Assembly: GCA_900555215.1 (NCBI GenBank)
Contig: USKR01000009.1
Location: 1-12,876 of the forward strand
Length of the DNA stretch: 12,876 nucleotides
Source of the DNA: an uncultured Ruminococcus sp.
Lineage (GTDB): Bacteria; Bacillota; Clostridia; Lachnospirales; Lachnospiraceae
Direction of reading: 5' to 3'
Of the stretch, positions 7,697 through 12,876 are shown piece by piece. Below the pieces are notes generated by a model, which saw nothing but the letters and a program-made list of their open reading frames with translations, searched no databases and had not been told where the DNA came from. Every line of letters starts with the position of its first letter. Positions within the stretch are counted from its first letter, which is position 1. The position numbers were made by a program, and so were the translations under genes.

Positions 7697-8191
7697 ATGA
7701 CAAAAGATGTACTGGTCAGTATTTCGGGAAAACATATTGATATAATGAACGATCCTTTGGAGGGATATGAGACCGGGGATGACGCCATTGAAGTTGTTAC
7801 TCCGGCTGATTATTACTGCCGGAACGGCAAACACTATATTATCTACGATGAAGTTTTCGAGGGGATGACAGGCACTGTCAAAAACAAGATCAAGATCACG
7901 GGAACAGACGTGGTGGAGATCATGAAGAGCGGCCTGACCACCTCACACATGGTTTTTGAAAAAAATAAAAAGAATCTGACATATTATAAAACTCCGTACG
8001 GTCAGATGCTCATAGGAGTGAATACTAAAAATATGGAGATCAGCGTGGAAGACGATAAGATCGGCGTCCTGGTAGACTATGAATTAGATGTAAACCATGA
8101 ACCTCTTGCTGACTGCAAGATCAAAATGAGCATCATGCCCAAAGAACAAGTGGAGTGGACAAAGGGACCGTCCGCGGGGTGCGCATCATAA
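7697..8191 (+). CDS. DUF1934 (YwiB-like) beta-barrel protein; 3' end and stop lie in a palindromic element
   Basis: This 164-residue protein opens MTKDVLVSISGKHI and continues YYCRNGKHYIIYDEVF, TVKNKIKITGTDVVEIMKSG, MVFEKNKKNLTYYKTPYGQM and a strand-rich end IGVLVDYELDVN...DCKIKMSI. This matches the DUF1934/YwiB family of small calycin-like proteins with unknown role. B. subtilis YwiB is about 142 residues and ends near the equivalent of KMSI. Here about 18 more residues follow, and those from about 8157 onward are encoded by the left arm of the repeat element at 8170-8339; the TAA (8189-8191) belongs to the element's conserved TATCATAA/CATCATAA box. GAGGAG (7682-7687) sets the ATG at 7697. 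The gene is translationally close to murI (3-bp gap), so it is probably in the pfkA-murI unit. Confidence 0.85.
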   Translation: MTKDVLVSISGKHIDIMNDPLEGYETGDDAIEVVTPADYYCRNGKHYIIYDEVFEGMTGTVKNKIKITGTDVVEIMKSGLTTSHMVFEKNKKNLTYYKTPYGQMLIGVNTKNMEISVEDDKIGVLVDYELDVNHEPLADCKIKMSIMPKEQVEWTKGPSAGCAS

Positions 8192-8339
8192 CGCGGGACC
8201 CGCTCCGCTTTACCTCAAAGATTGTGTAGATGTAACAGAGAAGAGAGATGTTCGTCCATTGGGACTCCACATCTAAAACCAATGCTTTTCGGAACGCTCC
8301 CGCGGGATGTCCCGCTTTTATGATACCCACCCCGCGGAC
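8170..8339 (+). repeat. Palindromic structured element, copy 1
   Basis: The terminal inverted repeats are 8170-8199 and 8309-8339, about 30 nt each. Both read GTCCGCGGGGTG, then ATCATAA, then GCGGGAC from the outside in, with a few mismatches and one bulge. Looser similarity may extend them outward (GGACAA at about 8158; complement of TTATCC at 8345-8350). Inside lie TACCTCAAAGATT (8211-8223), a stem TAGATGT (8227-8233) with ACATCTA, a small hairpin GTCC-ATTG-GGAC (8254-8265), and ATGCTTTTCGGAACGCT (8282-8298). The core matches the reverse complement of copy 2 (8482-8665). No coding potential is credible. No clear target-site duplication is seen. It could be a MITE/REP-like element or a structured 3'-UTR RNA. 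Confidence 0.85.
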
Positions 8340-8360
8340 TCACCTTATCCAAACCGGAAG

Positions 8361-8379
8361 AAAAAAGCCCCTGCGGGGC
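8361..8379 (-). terminator. Intrinsic terminator on the minus strand
   Basis: Read on the minus strand, GCCCC (8379-8375) pairs with GGGGC (8371-8367) around a GCA loop and is followed at once by TTTTTT (8366-8361). This is a textbook rho-independent form. On the plus strand the stem is followed by AAAAG, so it acts in one direction only. It would end the transcript of the membrane protein gene (8697-9128), giving a 3' UTR of about 335 nt that contains copy 2 and the branched fold. Confidence 0.75.
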
Positions 8380-8390
8380 AAAAGTCAAGT

Positions 8391-8445
8391 GGCATATTGG
8401 CGCGAAGCGCCTCATGCCGCAGGCGAGCATCTTTGATGCAATGCC
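8391..8445 (-). ncRNA. Candidate branched RNA fold upstream of the terminator
   Basis: GGCAT (8391-8395) pairs with ATGCC (8441-8445) and encloses three hairpins: GGCGC-GAA-GCGCC (8399-8411), GCC-GCA-GGC (8416-8424) and GCATC-TTT-GATGC (8427-8439). The result is a cloverleaf-like four-way junction of 55 nt. It is not a tRNA: there is no T-arm, acceptor stem or anticodon stem of the right size. The fold is symmetric, so strand is assigned only because the terminator lies downstream on the minus strand. This rests on one sequence, so it is a candidate only. Confidence 0.3.
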
Positions 8446-8481
8446 GGAAATCCGCTCCTCCTCCCGTCTTAGAAAAAACAA

Positions 8482-8665
8482 GTTCCCGGACTGTATATCA
8501 TAAAGCAGGACATCCCGTGAAGCGTTCCGAAAAGCATTTGTTCCGGATGTTAGCTGGCGGCAAATGGAGCCCCGCTGGGCGAACATTTGACTCCGGCGTT
8601 ACATCCGTTCAAATCTTTGAGGTAGAGCGCAGCGGGTCCTGCGTTATGATATACAGTCCGGGAAC
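8482..8665 (-). repeat. Palindromic structured element, copy 2 (inverted relative to copy 1)
   Basis: The terminal inverted repeats 8482-8511 and 8636-8665 match over 30 nt with one mismatch: GTTCCCGGACTG, TATATCATAA, GCAGGAC. On the minus strand the inner part aligns with copy 1: CCGCT.CGCT.TACCTCAAAGATT near one end, ATGCTTTTCGGAACGCT near the other, and GATGTAAC and ATGTTCG.CCA in the middle. The nested stems are CGGATGT/ACATCCG, CAAATG/CATTTG and GCCC-AGCG-GGGC. Compared with copy 1 the paired bases change together. It begins 32 nt after the stop of the minus-strand membrane protein gene and is sense-oriented to it, as copy 1 is to DUF1934. Confidence 0.85.
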
Positions 8666-8696
8666 GGATCTTTTACTAAACCAGCAGGGGAGCGAT

Positions 8697-9128
8697 TTAC
8701 CGCTTAAAGAACCCTTTCTTTTTCTGCGGCGGCTCTATGGAGCCTCCTCTGACACTTTTGATTTCCGTTATGTAAAGTCCGCTGACAACAGCCTTGATCT
8801 CCTTCTTTACAGGCATGACTTCAAAAACTTTATTTTCGCACATGAGGGTCATGATCCTTGGGCCGATCTTTGCCTTTACAACAGGGATTTTCGTACGTCT
8901 TAAATACTTGGGAGTATTCTCGATGACAGCAGCGGGCAGTCCCGCTTCTTTTAGTTTCATTTTCTTTTTATCAATGATAAGCATGCTGATGACCTGGGCA
9001 GCTGCTTCCATCTGCTCTCTCTGAGCCGCCTGCTTTTTCTCTGCTTTTTTCCCGAAGATATACAGAGCGATGCACGCTGCGATCACCAGTACAAGAATAA
9101 CGATCAGTACGATGGTTAATGGACTCAC
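8697..9128 (-). CDS. Membrane-anchored protein of unknown function
   Basis: This 143-residue protein begins with one hydrophobic helix (about residues 4-26, PLTIVLIVILVLVIAACIALYIF) followed by a basic and polar stretch GKKAEKKQAAQREQMEAAAQ, likely helical or coiled-coil. A conserved-looking domain follows: MLIIDKKKMKLKEAGLPAAVIENTP, then a basic, beta-rich part with PKYLRRTKIPVVKAKIGPRIMTLMCENKVFEVMPVKKEIKAVVSGLYI. The tail is basic (PPQKKKGFFKR). The layout recalls YajC by size and single anchor, but I see no YajC motif and do not assign it. Topology is probably N-out with a cytoplasmic basic domain. The start is GTG 9128 with AGGAGG eight bases upstream. It is transcribed divergently from cls from its own promoter (9176-9204). 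Confidence 0.85.
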   Translation of the reverse strand: MSPLTIVLIVILVLVIAACIALYIFGKKAEKKQAAQREQMEAAAQVISMLIIDKKKMKLKEAGLPAAVIENTPKYLRRTKIPVVKAKIGPRIMTLMCENKVFEVMPVKKEIKAVVSGLYITEIKSVRGGSIEPPQKKKGFFKR

Positions 9129-9175
9129 GTTATAATCCTCCTAAATCATAGATTTTCCGCTTTTGCGCAACTAGT

Positions 9176-9204
9176 ATTGTAACATTCTTTCAGGGGAAGT
9201 GCAA
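9176..9204 (-). promoter_or_regulatory. Sigma-A-type promoter for the membrane protein gene
   Basis: On the minus strand TTGCAC (9204-9199), a 17-nt spacer and TACAAT (9181-9176) form a good promoter. The predicted start at about 9169 gives a leader of about 40 nt. It is back to back with the cls promoter. Confidence 0.72.
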
Positions 9205-9212
9205 GCAAATAA

Positions 9213-9245
9213 GGCATATTTGGAGAGTACTTTCGGCATATTTGG
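9213..9245. promoter_or_regulatory. 11-bp direct repeat between divergent promoters, possible operator
   Basis: GGCATATTTGG occurs at 9213-9223 and 9235-9245, exactly 22 bp apart, which is close to two helical turns. AGTACT lies between them. The pair sits just upstream of both -35 boxes, a usual place for a regulator controlling divergent genes. The binding protein is not known. Confidence 0.45.
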
Positions 9246-9247
9246 GG

Positions 9248-9277
9248 TTTACTTTTCATTAGGGGAGCGGGTATACT
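9248..9277 (+). promoter_or_regulatory. Sigma-A-type promoter for cls
   Basis: TTTACT (9248-9253), an 18-nt spacer and TATACT (9272-9277). The predicted start is about 9284, leaving a 100-nt leader that begins with a 9-bp hairpin. Confidence 0.65.
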
Positions 9278-9288
9278 GTTAGAGTAGT

Positions 9289-9323
9289 CTTTCCGTGAAG
9301 GAGTTGTGATCCGGCACGGAAAG
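9289..9323 (+). other. cls leader hairpin with a Shine-Dalgarno-like loop
   Basis: CTTTCCGTG (9289-9297) pairs perfectly with CACGGAAAG (9315-9323), nine base pairs around a 17-nt loop. The loop carries AAGGAG (9298-9303) and a GTG (9306-9308) that is in frame with cls. No T-run follows, so it is not an intrinsic terminator. Confidence 0.5.
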
Positions 9324-9383
9324 CCGCAGCCTTTCCCGATGCCGGCAGGAACTGGCGGAAGGAAATTAAAAAGGAGTTTTATC

Positions 9384-10859
9384 ATGGCAGAAATGATTTG
9401 GAACGGAGCGGTAATGGTCTATGATTTTATCATGGACAATATCCTTATCATTAATATCATCTTCGCGCTGATCATCGTCTTTTTCCAGAGAAGGTCCCCT
9501 CAGACTGTCTGGACATGGCTGCTTCTGATGTATTTTATACCCATCCTGGGATTTATCCTGTATCTGGTCATCGGACAGGATTTTCACAAGAGCAGGATGT
9601 TTAAGGCAAAAGAGATCGAAGGCGAGCTGAAATATGCGGTGCGGAGGCAGGAGGAGACAATCTATCACAAAAAGCTGAGGCTGGCAAATCCTGAGATGGC
9701 AAGGTTTAAAGATCTGATCCTGTATAATCTCGAGGCCGGCGAGGCAGTCCTGACGGATAACAATGACATCAGGATCTATACGGACGGCAAAGCGAAATTT
9801 CGAGCGCTTTTGGAAGAGATGAAGCAGGCGAAAAGATATATCCATGTCCAGTATTATATCATCCGCAATGATGAACTGTGGCAGGAGATCGAAAAAGTCC
9901 TGATCAAAAAAGTGCATGAGGGTGTGGAGGTACGGGTGCTTTTTGACAGCATGGGCTGCCGCACCATGAAGAACCGGGACTGGGAACGGCTGGAGAAGGA
10001 AGGGATCCAGGTGGCGGAGTTTTTTCCCGCGCTTTTAGGAAAACTTCAGCTCCGCGTTAATTACCGGAATCACAGGAAAATCGTGGTCATTGACGGAAGG
10101 ATCGGATTTGTCGGCGGTTTTAACGTGGGAAGGGAGTATCTCGGCAGAGATAAGAAGTTCGGTTATTGGAGGGATACACACCTCTGCATCGAAGGGGCGG
10201 CTGTCACTTCGCTTGCAGTGCGCTTTGTGCTCGATTGGAATTATGCGTCCAAGGAAAATCTGTTCCTGGAGGATAAGCTGTTTGAGATTCCGGAATATGT
10301 CCGGAAAGGACGCGATCCGGTACAGATCATATCCAGTGGTCCCGATTCTCAGATTAAGACGATCCACGATAATTATTTAAGACTGATCCACAGTGCAAAG
10401 GATCATGTATATATTCAGACGCCGTATTTTATACCGGATGAATCGATACTGGACGCTCTGAAGATCGCCAGCAGATCAGGAGTGGATGTGCGCATTATGG
10501 TGCCCTGTAAGCCGGATCATCCGTTTGTCTACTGGGCGACATACTCTTACATAGGAGATATGGTCGCGGCAGGGGCGAAGTGCTATGTGTATAACAATGG
10601 GTTCCTGCATGCCAAGACGCTGAGCATAGATGGAATGGTCGCATGCGTGGGTACCGCTAATATGGATATCCGAAGTTTTGGATTAAATTTTGAGGTCAAT
10701 GCTGTTATTTACAGTGAGCGGACTGTTCAGCGACTGGAACGTGCGTTTGAAAATGATATGACACAGTGCACTCATGTGACGAGAAAGGTCTATGATGAGA
10801 GAAGCCTGGTCATCAGAGGGAAGGAACAGTTCTCAAGGCTTCTGTCACCGCTTCTGTAA
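9384..10859 (+). CDS. cls: Cardiolipin synthase (phospholipase D superfamily)
   Basis: Cls joins two phosphatidylglycerol molecules into cardiolipin plus glycerol at the membrane. The 491 residues start with two hydrophobic helices (about 18-36 and 43-62), followed by two PLD catalytic motifs: HRKIVVID (H230, K232, D237) in NHRKIVVIDGRIGFVGGFN and HAKTLSID (H409, K411, D416) followed by GTANMDIRSFGLNFEVN. Length and order are standard for bacterial Cls. ATG 9384 is preferred, with AAGGAG (9371-9376) seven bases before it. The in-frame GTG at 9306 would add 26 residues rich in Pro, Gly and Arg before the first membrane helix, its AAGGAG is only two bases away, and both lie in the leader hairpin loop. 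Confidence 0.95.
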   Translation: MAEMIWNGAVMVYDFIMDNILIINIIFALIIVFFQRRSPQTVWTWLLLMYFIPILGFILYLVIGQDFHKSRMFKAKEIEGELKYAVRRQEETIYHKKLRLANPEMARFKDLILYNLEAGEAVLTDNNDIRIYTDGKAKFRALLEEMKQAKRYIHVQYYIIRNDELWQEIEKVLIKKVHEGVEVRVLFDSMGCRTMKNRDWERLEKEGIQVAEFFPALLGKLQLRVNYRNHRKIVVIDGRIGFVGGFNVGREYLGRDKKFGYWRDTHLCIEGAAVTSLAVRFVLDWNYASKENLFLEDKLFEIPEYVRKGRDPVQIISSGPDSQIKTIHDNYLRLIHSAKDHVYIQTPYFIPDESILDALKIASRSGVDVRIMVPCKPDHPFVYWATYSYIGDMVAAGAKCYVYNNGFLHAKTLSIDGMVACVGTANMDIRSFGLNFEVNAVIYSERTVQRLERAFENDMTQCTHVTRKVYDERSLVIRGKEQFSRLLSPLL

Positions 10860-10970
10860 GCCGCAGGAGCTGCAGAGACCAAGAGCCGGAAAAGAGAGGG
10901 TTATCAGACCGGCGCAGGAGTGCCGGAGCAGATAAAATAAAATATACCAAGGTTATAAGGAGAAAAAGAA

Positions 10971-12044
10971 ATGAAAAAGAAGATCATCGCAATCATGCTT
11001 GCCGCAGCTTTGGCCGGTACACTTCCGGGATGCAGCAGCGGGGAAGTATCCAATGAATATGTGACAGTGACCCAGTATAAAGGTCTGGAAGTGGCGCAGG
11101 TGGAAAAGACAGAAGTGACTGATGAACAGGTGGAGCAGGCTATTCAGACAAACCTTCAGGGCACGGCGGAGAAAGTACCCGTTACGGATCGCGCGGCAGA
11201 GATGGGCGACTGGGTCAATATTGATTTTACAGGATATCTGGATGGAGTGGCGTTTGACGGAGGGACTGCCCAGGCGCAGGATCTCCAGCTCGGGGCCGGC
11301 GGATACATTGGAGCTTCGGGAGATTATGCGGGCTTTGAAGATCAGATCGCGGGGCACCAGACCGGAGAGGAGTTTGATATCACGGTGCAGTTCCCGGATG
11401 ATTATACCCCGGATATGGCTGGCAAGGTAGCTGATTTCCATATTGTCCTGAATGAGATATATACAGAAAATATCCCGGAACTGACAGATGAGTGGGTGAA
11501 AGCGAATATTGAGGGAACAGACACAGTAGACCAGTATCGCGCTGACCTGAAAAAGCAGATGGAGGAGCAGGCAGAGCAGACTGTGCAGGCGCAGTTAAAA
11601 AATTCCGTGCAGACAGCTCTTATGGATAAGATAGAAGTGGAAAAATATCCGGAAGATACTGTCAATGAGCAGGTACAGCAGATGGAGGATTACTATACGC
11701 AGATGGCGTCCATGTACGGCGTCGAGTTGCCGGAGTTTATCGAGACTTATCTCCAGACGACAGAAGATGATTTCCACGCAAGGATCAAAGAAACAGCGCA
11801 GCAGACGGCGGCTCTGAAGGAGGCGGTCAGGCTGATCGCAGAAAAGCAGAAGCTGGTGCCTTCTGACAAAGAATATGAGGAGAAGATCAAAGAGTATGCA
11901 GAGCAGGCAGGCGCGGAAGATGTGGATGCCTATAAGGAGCAGGTGGGAGAAGACGTACTCAAAGATGCTATCCTGGTCGATATAGTGACAGATTACCTGG
12001 TGGAGGAATGTGTCCAGGTGGAGGAGTCGGATACAGCAGAGTAA
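10971..12044 (+). CDS. Trigger-factor-like FKBP prolyl isomerase lipoprotein
   Basis: This 357-residue protein begins with a lipoprotein signal, MKKKIIAIMLAAALAGTLPGC, with lipobox LPGC and lipidated Cys21. The mature part lacks the ribosome-binding domain of trigger factor. It has an FKBP-type domain (about 70-165: GDWVNIDFTGYLDGVAFDGG, YAGFEDQIAGHQTGEEFDITVQFPDDY) and a helical C-terminal chaperone-like part (about 168-345: IPELTDEWVKANIEGTD onward). I infer an extracytoplasmic foldase tethered to the membrane outer face, similar in role to PrsA but from another family. Relative to cytosolic trigger factor, a few residues appear added before GFED. Start ATG 10971, with AAGGAG (10957-10962). 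No promoter is clear in the 111-bp gap after cls, so readthrough is possible. Confidence 0.9.
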   Translation: MKKKIIAIMLAAALAGTLPGCSSGEVSNEYVTVTQYKGLEVAQVEKTEVTDEQVEQAIQTNLQGTAEKVPVTDRAAEMGDWVNIDFTGYLDGVAFDGGTAQAQDLQLGAGGYIGASGDYAGFEDQIAGHQTGEEFDITVQFPDDYTPDMAGKVADFHIVLNEIYTENIPELTDEWVKANIEGTDTVDQYRADLKKQMEEQAEQTVQAQLKNSVQTALMDKIEVEKYPEDTVNEQVQQMEDYYTQMASMYGVELPEFIETYLQTTEDDFHARIKETAQQTAALKEAVRLIAEKQKLVPSDKEYEEKIKEYAEQAGAEDVDAYKEQVGEDVLKDAILVDIVTDYLVEECVQVEESDTAE

Positions 12045-12094
12045 GCTGCCGGATAAGCCTTCGGACAGACGAAAAAGAAAAGGAGGAGAATGAA

Positions 12095-12876
12095 ATGAAG
12101 CTGGAAAATGACAGACTCTGCGTGGAGATCGCAGAGCAGGGAGCGGAAGTGACAAGGATCTACGACAAAAAGAAGGATACAGAGCTTCTGTGGAACGGAG
12201 ATCCCGCATACTGGAAGAGGCATTCCCCGATCCTGTTCCCGAATGTGGGGAAGACGTACCATAATACGGTGCTCATTAACGGGACGCAGTATCCGACCTC
12301 ACAGCACGGGTTTGCAAGAGACAACAGATTTAAATGTGTCAGGGAGACAGCAGACACAGTTTCTTTCCTGTTCTCCTCCACAGAAGAGACAAAAGAGGTA
12401 TACCCCTTTGATTTTGACCTGACTGTCACATACAGGCTTGAAGGAGATGAACTTCAGGTAAAATGGGAAGTGCAGAACACCGGGGAAGAGGAGATGTGTT
12501 TTACCATCGGCGGCCATCCGGCCTTTTGTTTTGAGGATGCGGCAGATGAAAAAAAGGACTATATCCTGAAATTTCCGGGGAAAACATCGCTGGACTATAT
12601 CCTGATCGATCTCGCGGAACTTGCGGCGGATACAGGGAAGGTATACAGGCTGGAACTGGAGAATGAGTGCTGTCCTCTGACTGAGGAAATGTTTGAAAAT
12701 GACGCCCTGATCTTTGACCACGGGCAGATCAGCGAGGTGTGGCTCTGCCGTAAGGACGGCACGCCGCGTGTGGGAATGCGGTGCGAAGGCTTTCCGAATT
12801 TCGGCATCTGGTCGGTAAAAGACGCGCCGTTTGTGTGCCTGGAGCCATGGATGGGAAGATGCGATGATATCGGATT
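12095..12876 (+). CDS. Aldose 1-epimerase family protein (LacX-like), 3' end cut by window edge
   Basis: A frame stays open for 260 codons from ATG 12095 to the window end. It begins MKLENDRLCVEIAEQGAEVTRIYDKK, then LLWNGDPAYWKRHSPILFPNVG, typical of galactose-mutarotase-like proteins. Catalytic-type residues are in place: H71 in SQHGFARD, H141 in GGHPAF, and the glutamate E250 in CLEPWMGRCDD. The family is usually near 290 residues, so about 30 are missing. Such proteins interconvert alpha and beta anomers of hexoses or hexose phosphates; the substrate is not evident. AGGAGGAG (12081-12088) precedes the ATG; an upstream ATG at 12090 meets a stop after two codons. It follows the lipoprotein gene by 50 bp with no visible promoter or terminator. 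Confidence 0.9.
   Translation, partial: MKLENDRLCVEIAEQGAEVTRIYDKKKDTELLWNGDPAYWKRHSPILFPNVGKTYHNTVLINGTQYPTSQHGFARDNRFKCVRETADTVSFLFSSTEETKEVYPFDFDLTVTYRLEGDELQVKWEVQNTGEEEMCFTIGGHPAFCFEDAADEKKDYILKFPGKTSLDYILIDLAELAADTGKVYRLELENECCPLTEEMFENDALIFDHGQISEVWLCRKDGTPRVGMRCEGFPNFGIWSVKDAPFVCLEPWMGRCDDIG

Larger units (their letters stand above)
8340..8481. other. Spacer between the two palindromic copies, dense in small hairpins
   Basis: No gene is supported here. The 142 bp hold a strong minus-strand terminator (8361-8379) and a possible four-way junction (8391-8445). A purine-rich stretch on the minus strand (complement of 8454-8467) lies near copy 2. The spacer may be part of one composite repeat together with copies 1 and 2. 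Confidence 0.5.

Noticed and set aside
8215-8586. Minus-strand 123-codon open frame
   Set aside because: It lies inside the two palindromic elements and the spacer. Its openness follows from the repeat sequence, and there is no Shine-Dalgarno.
8170-8665. CRISPR array or tRNA in the hairpin-rich island
   Set aside because: There are only two copies, inverted and not tandem, with no regular spacers; the four-way fold lacks tRNA arm sizes and T-loop.
8307-8903. Plus-strand 198-codon open frame
   Set aside because: It crosses the spacer and all of copy 2, then runs antisense through the membrane protein gene; no ribosome site and no protein-like pattern.
10861-10926. Small hairpins after cls (GCAG-GAG-CTGC; CCGGC/GCCGG)
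   Set aside because: Short stems with no T-run; not terminators, and no covariation evidence.
11595-12209. Minus-strand 204-codon frame over the lipoprotein gene end
   Set aside because: Antisense to two well-supported genes; its Leu/Phe/His-rich translation is typical of a shadow frame.

Overview
The window looks like chromosomal DNA of a low-to-mid GC Firmicute, most likely Clostridia of the Lachnospiraceae type. The grounds are the order cvfB / HPr-like / dnaE / pfkA, consistent AGGAGG-type ribosome binding sites, sigma-A-like promoters, GTG starts next to strong Shine-Dalgarno sequences, and a TIDLD-type phosphofructokinase. This placement is inference from gene content; no database was searched.

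Layout: (1) 3-863, the 3' end of a UvrD/Rep-family helicase. (2) 963-5721, cvfB (S1-domain RNA-binding protein), a small HPr-like protein and dnaE (replicative polymerase alpha subunit), all on +. (3) 5818-8191, a compact + cluster pfkA - murI - DUF1934 (YwiB-like), driven by a promoter lying across the end of dnaE. (4) 8170-8665, a non-coding island between convergent genes. It holds two copies of a palindromic, structure-conserved element in inverted orientation, with a small branched fold and a minus-strand intrinsic terminator between them. (5) 8697-9128 (-), a membrane-anchored protein of unknown function, divergent from (6) 9384-10859 cls (cardiolipin synthase). The shared control region has two well-formed promoters and an 11-bp direct repeat. 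(7) 10971-12044, a trigger-factor-like prolyl isomerase lipoprotein, then 12095 to the window end, an aldose 1-epimerase family protein cut by the edge.

Most genes are housekeeping: replication and repair (helicase, DnaE), glycolysis (PfkA), peptidoglycan precursor supply (MurI), membrane lipid (Cls), envelope folding (lipoprotein) and sugar metabolism (epimerase). The helicase and DnaE both carry QMSLF, which matches the sliding-clamp binding consensus.

The strongest candidate for something undescribed is the 8170-8665 island. Two elements of about 170-184 bp share a core. Their outer arms and inner stems differ between the copies but stay complementary within each copy, which is a covariation-like pattern. 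Each lies just after a gene end, in the sense orientation of that gene, and the first supplies the stop codon and last residues of the DUF1934 protein. A weaker pattern is that three predicted transcription starts (1813, 5740, 9284) fall at or just before a leader hairpin.
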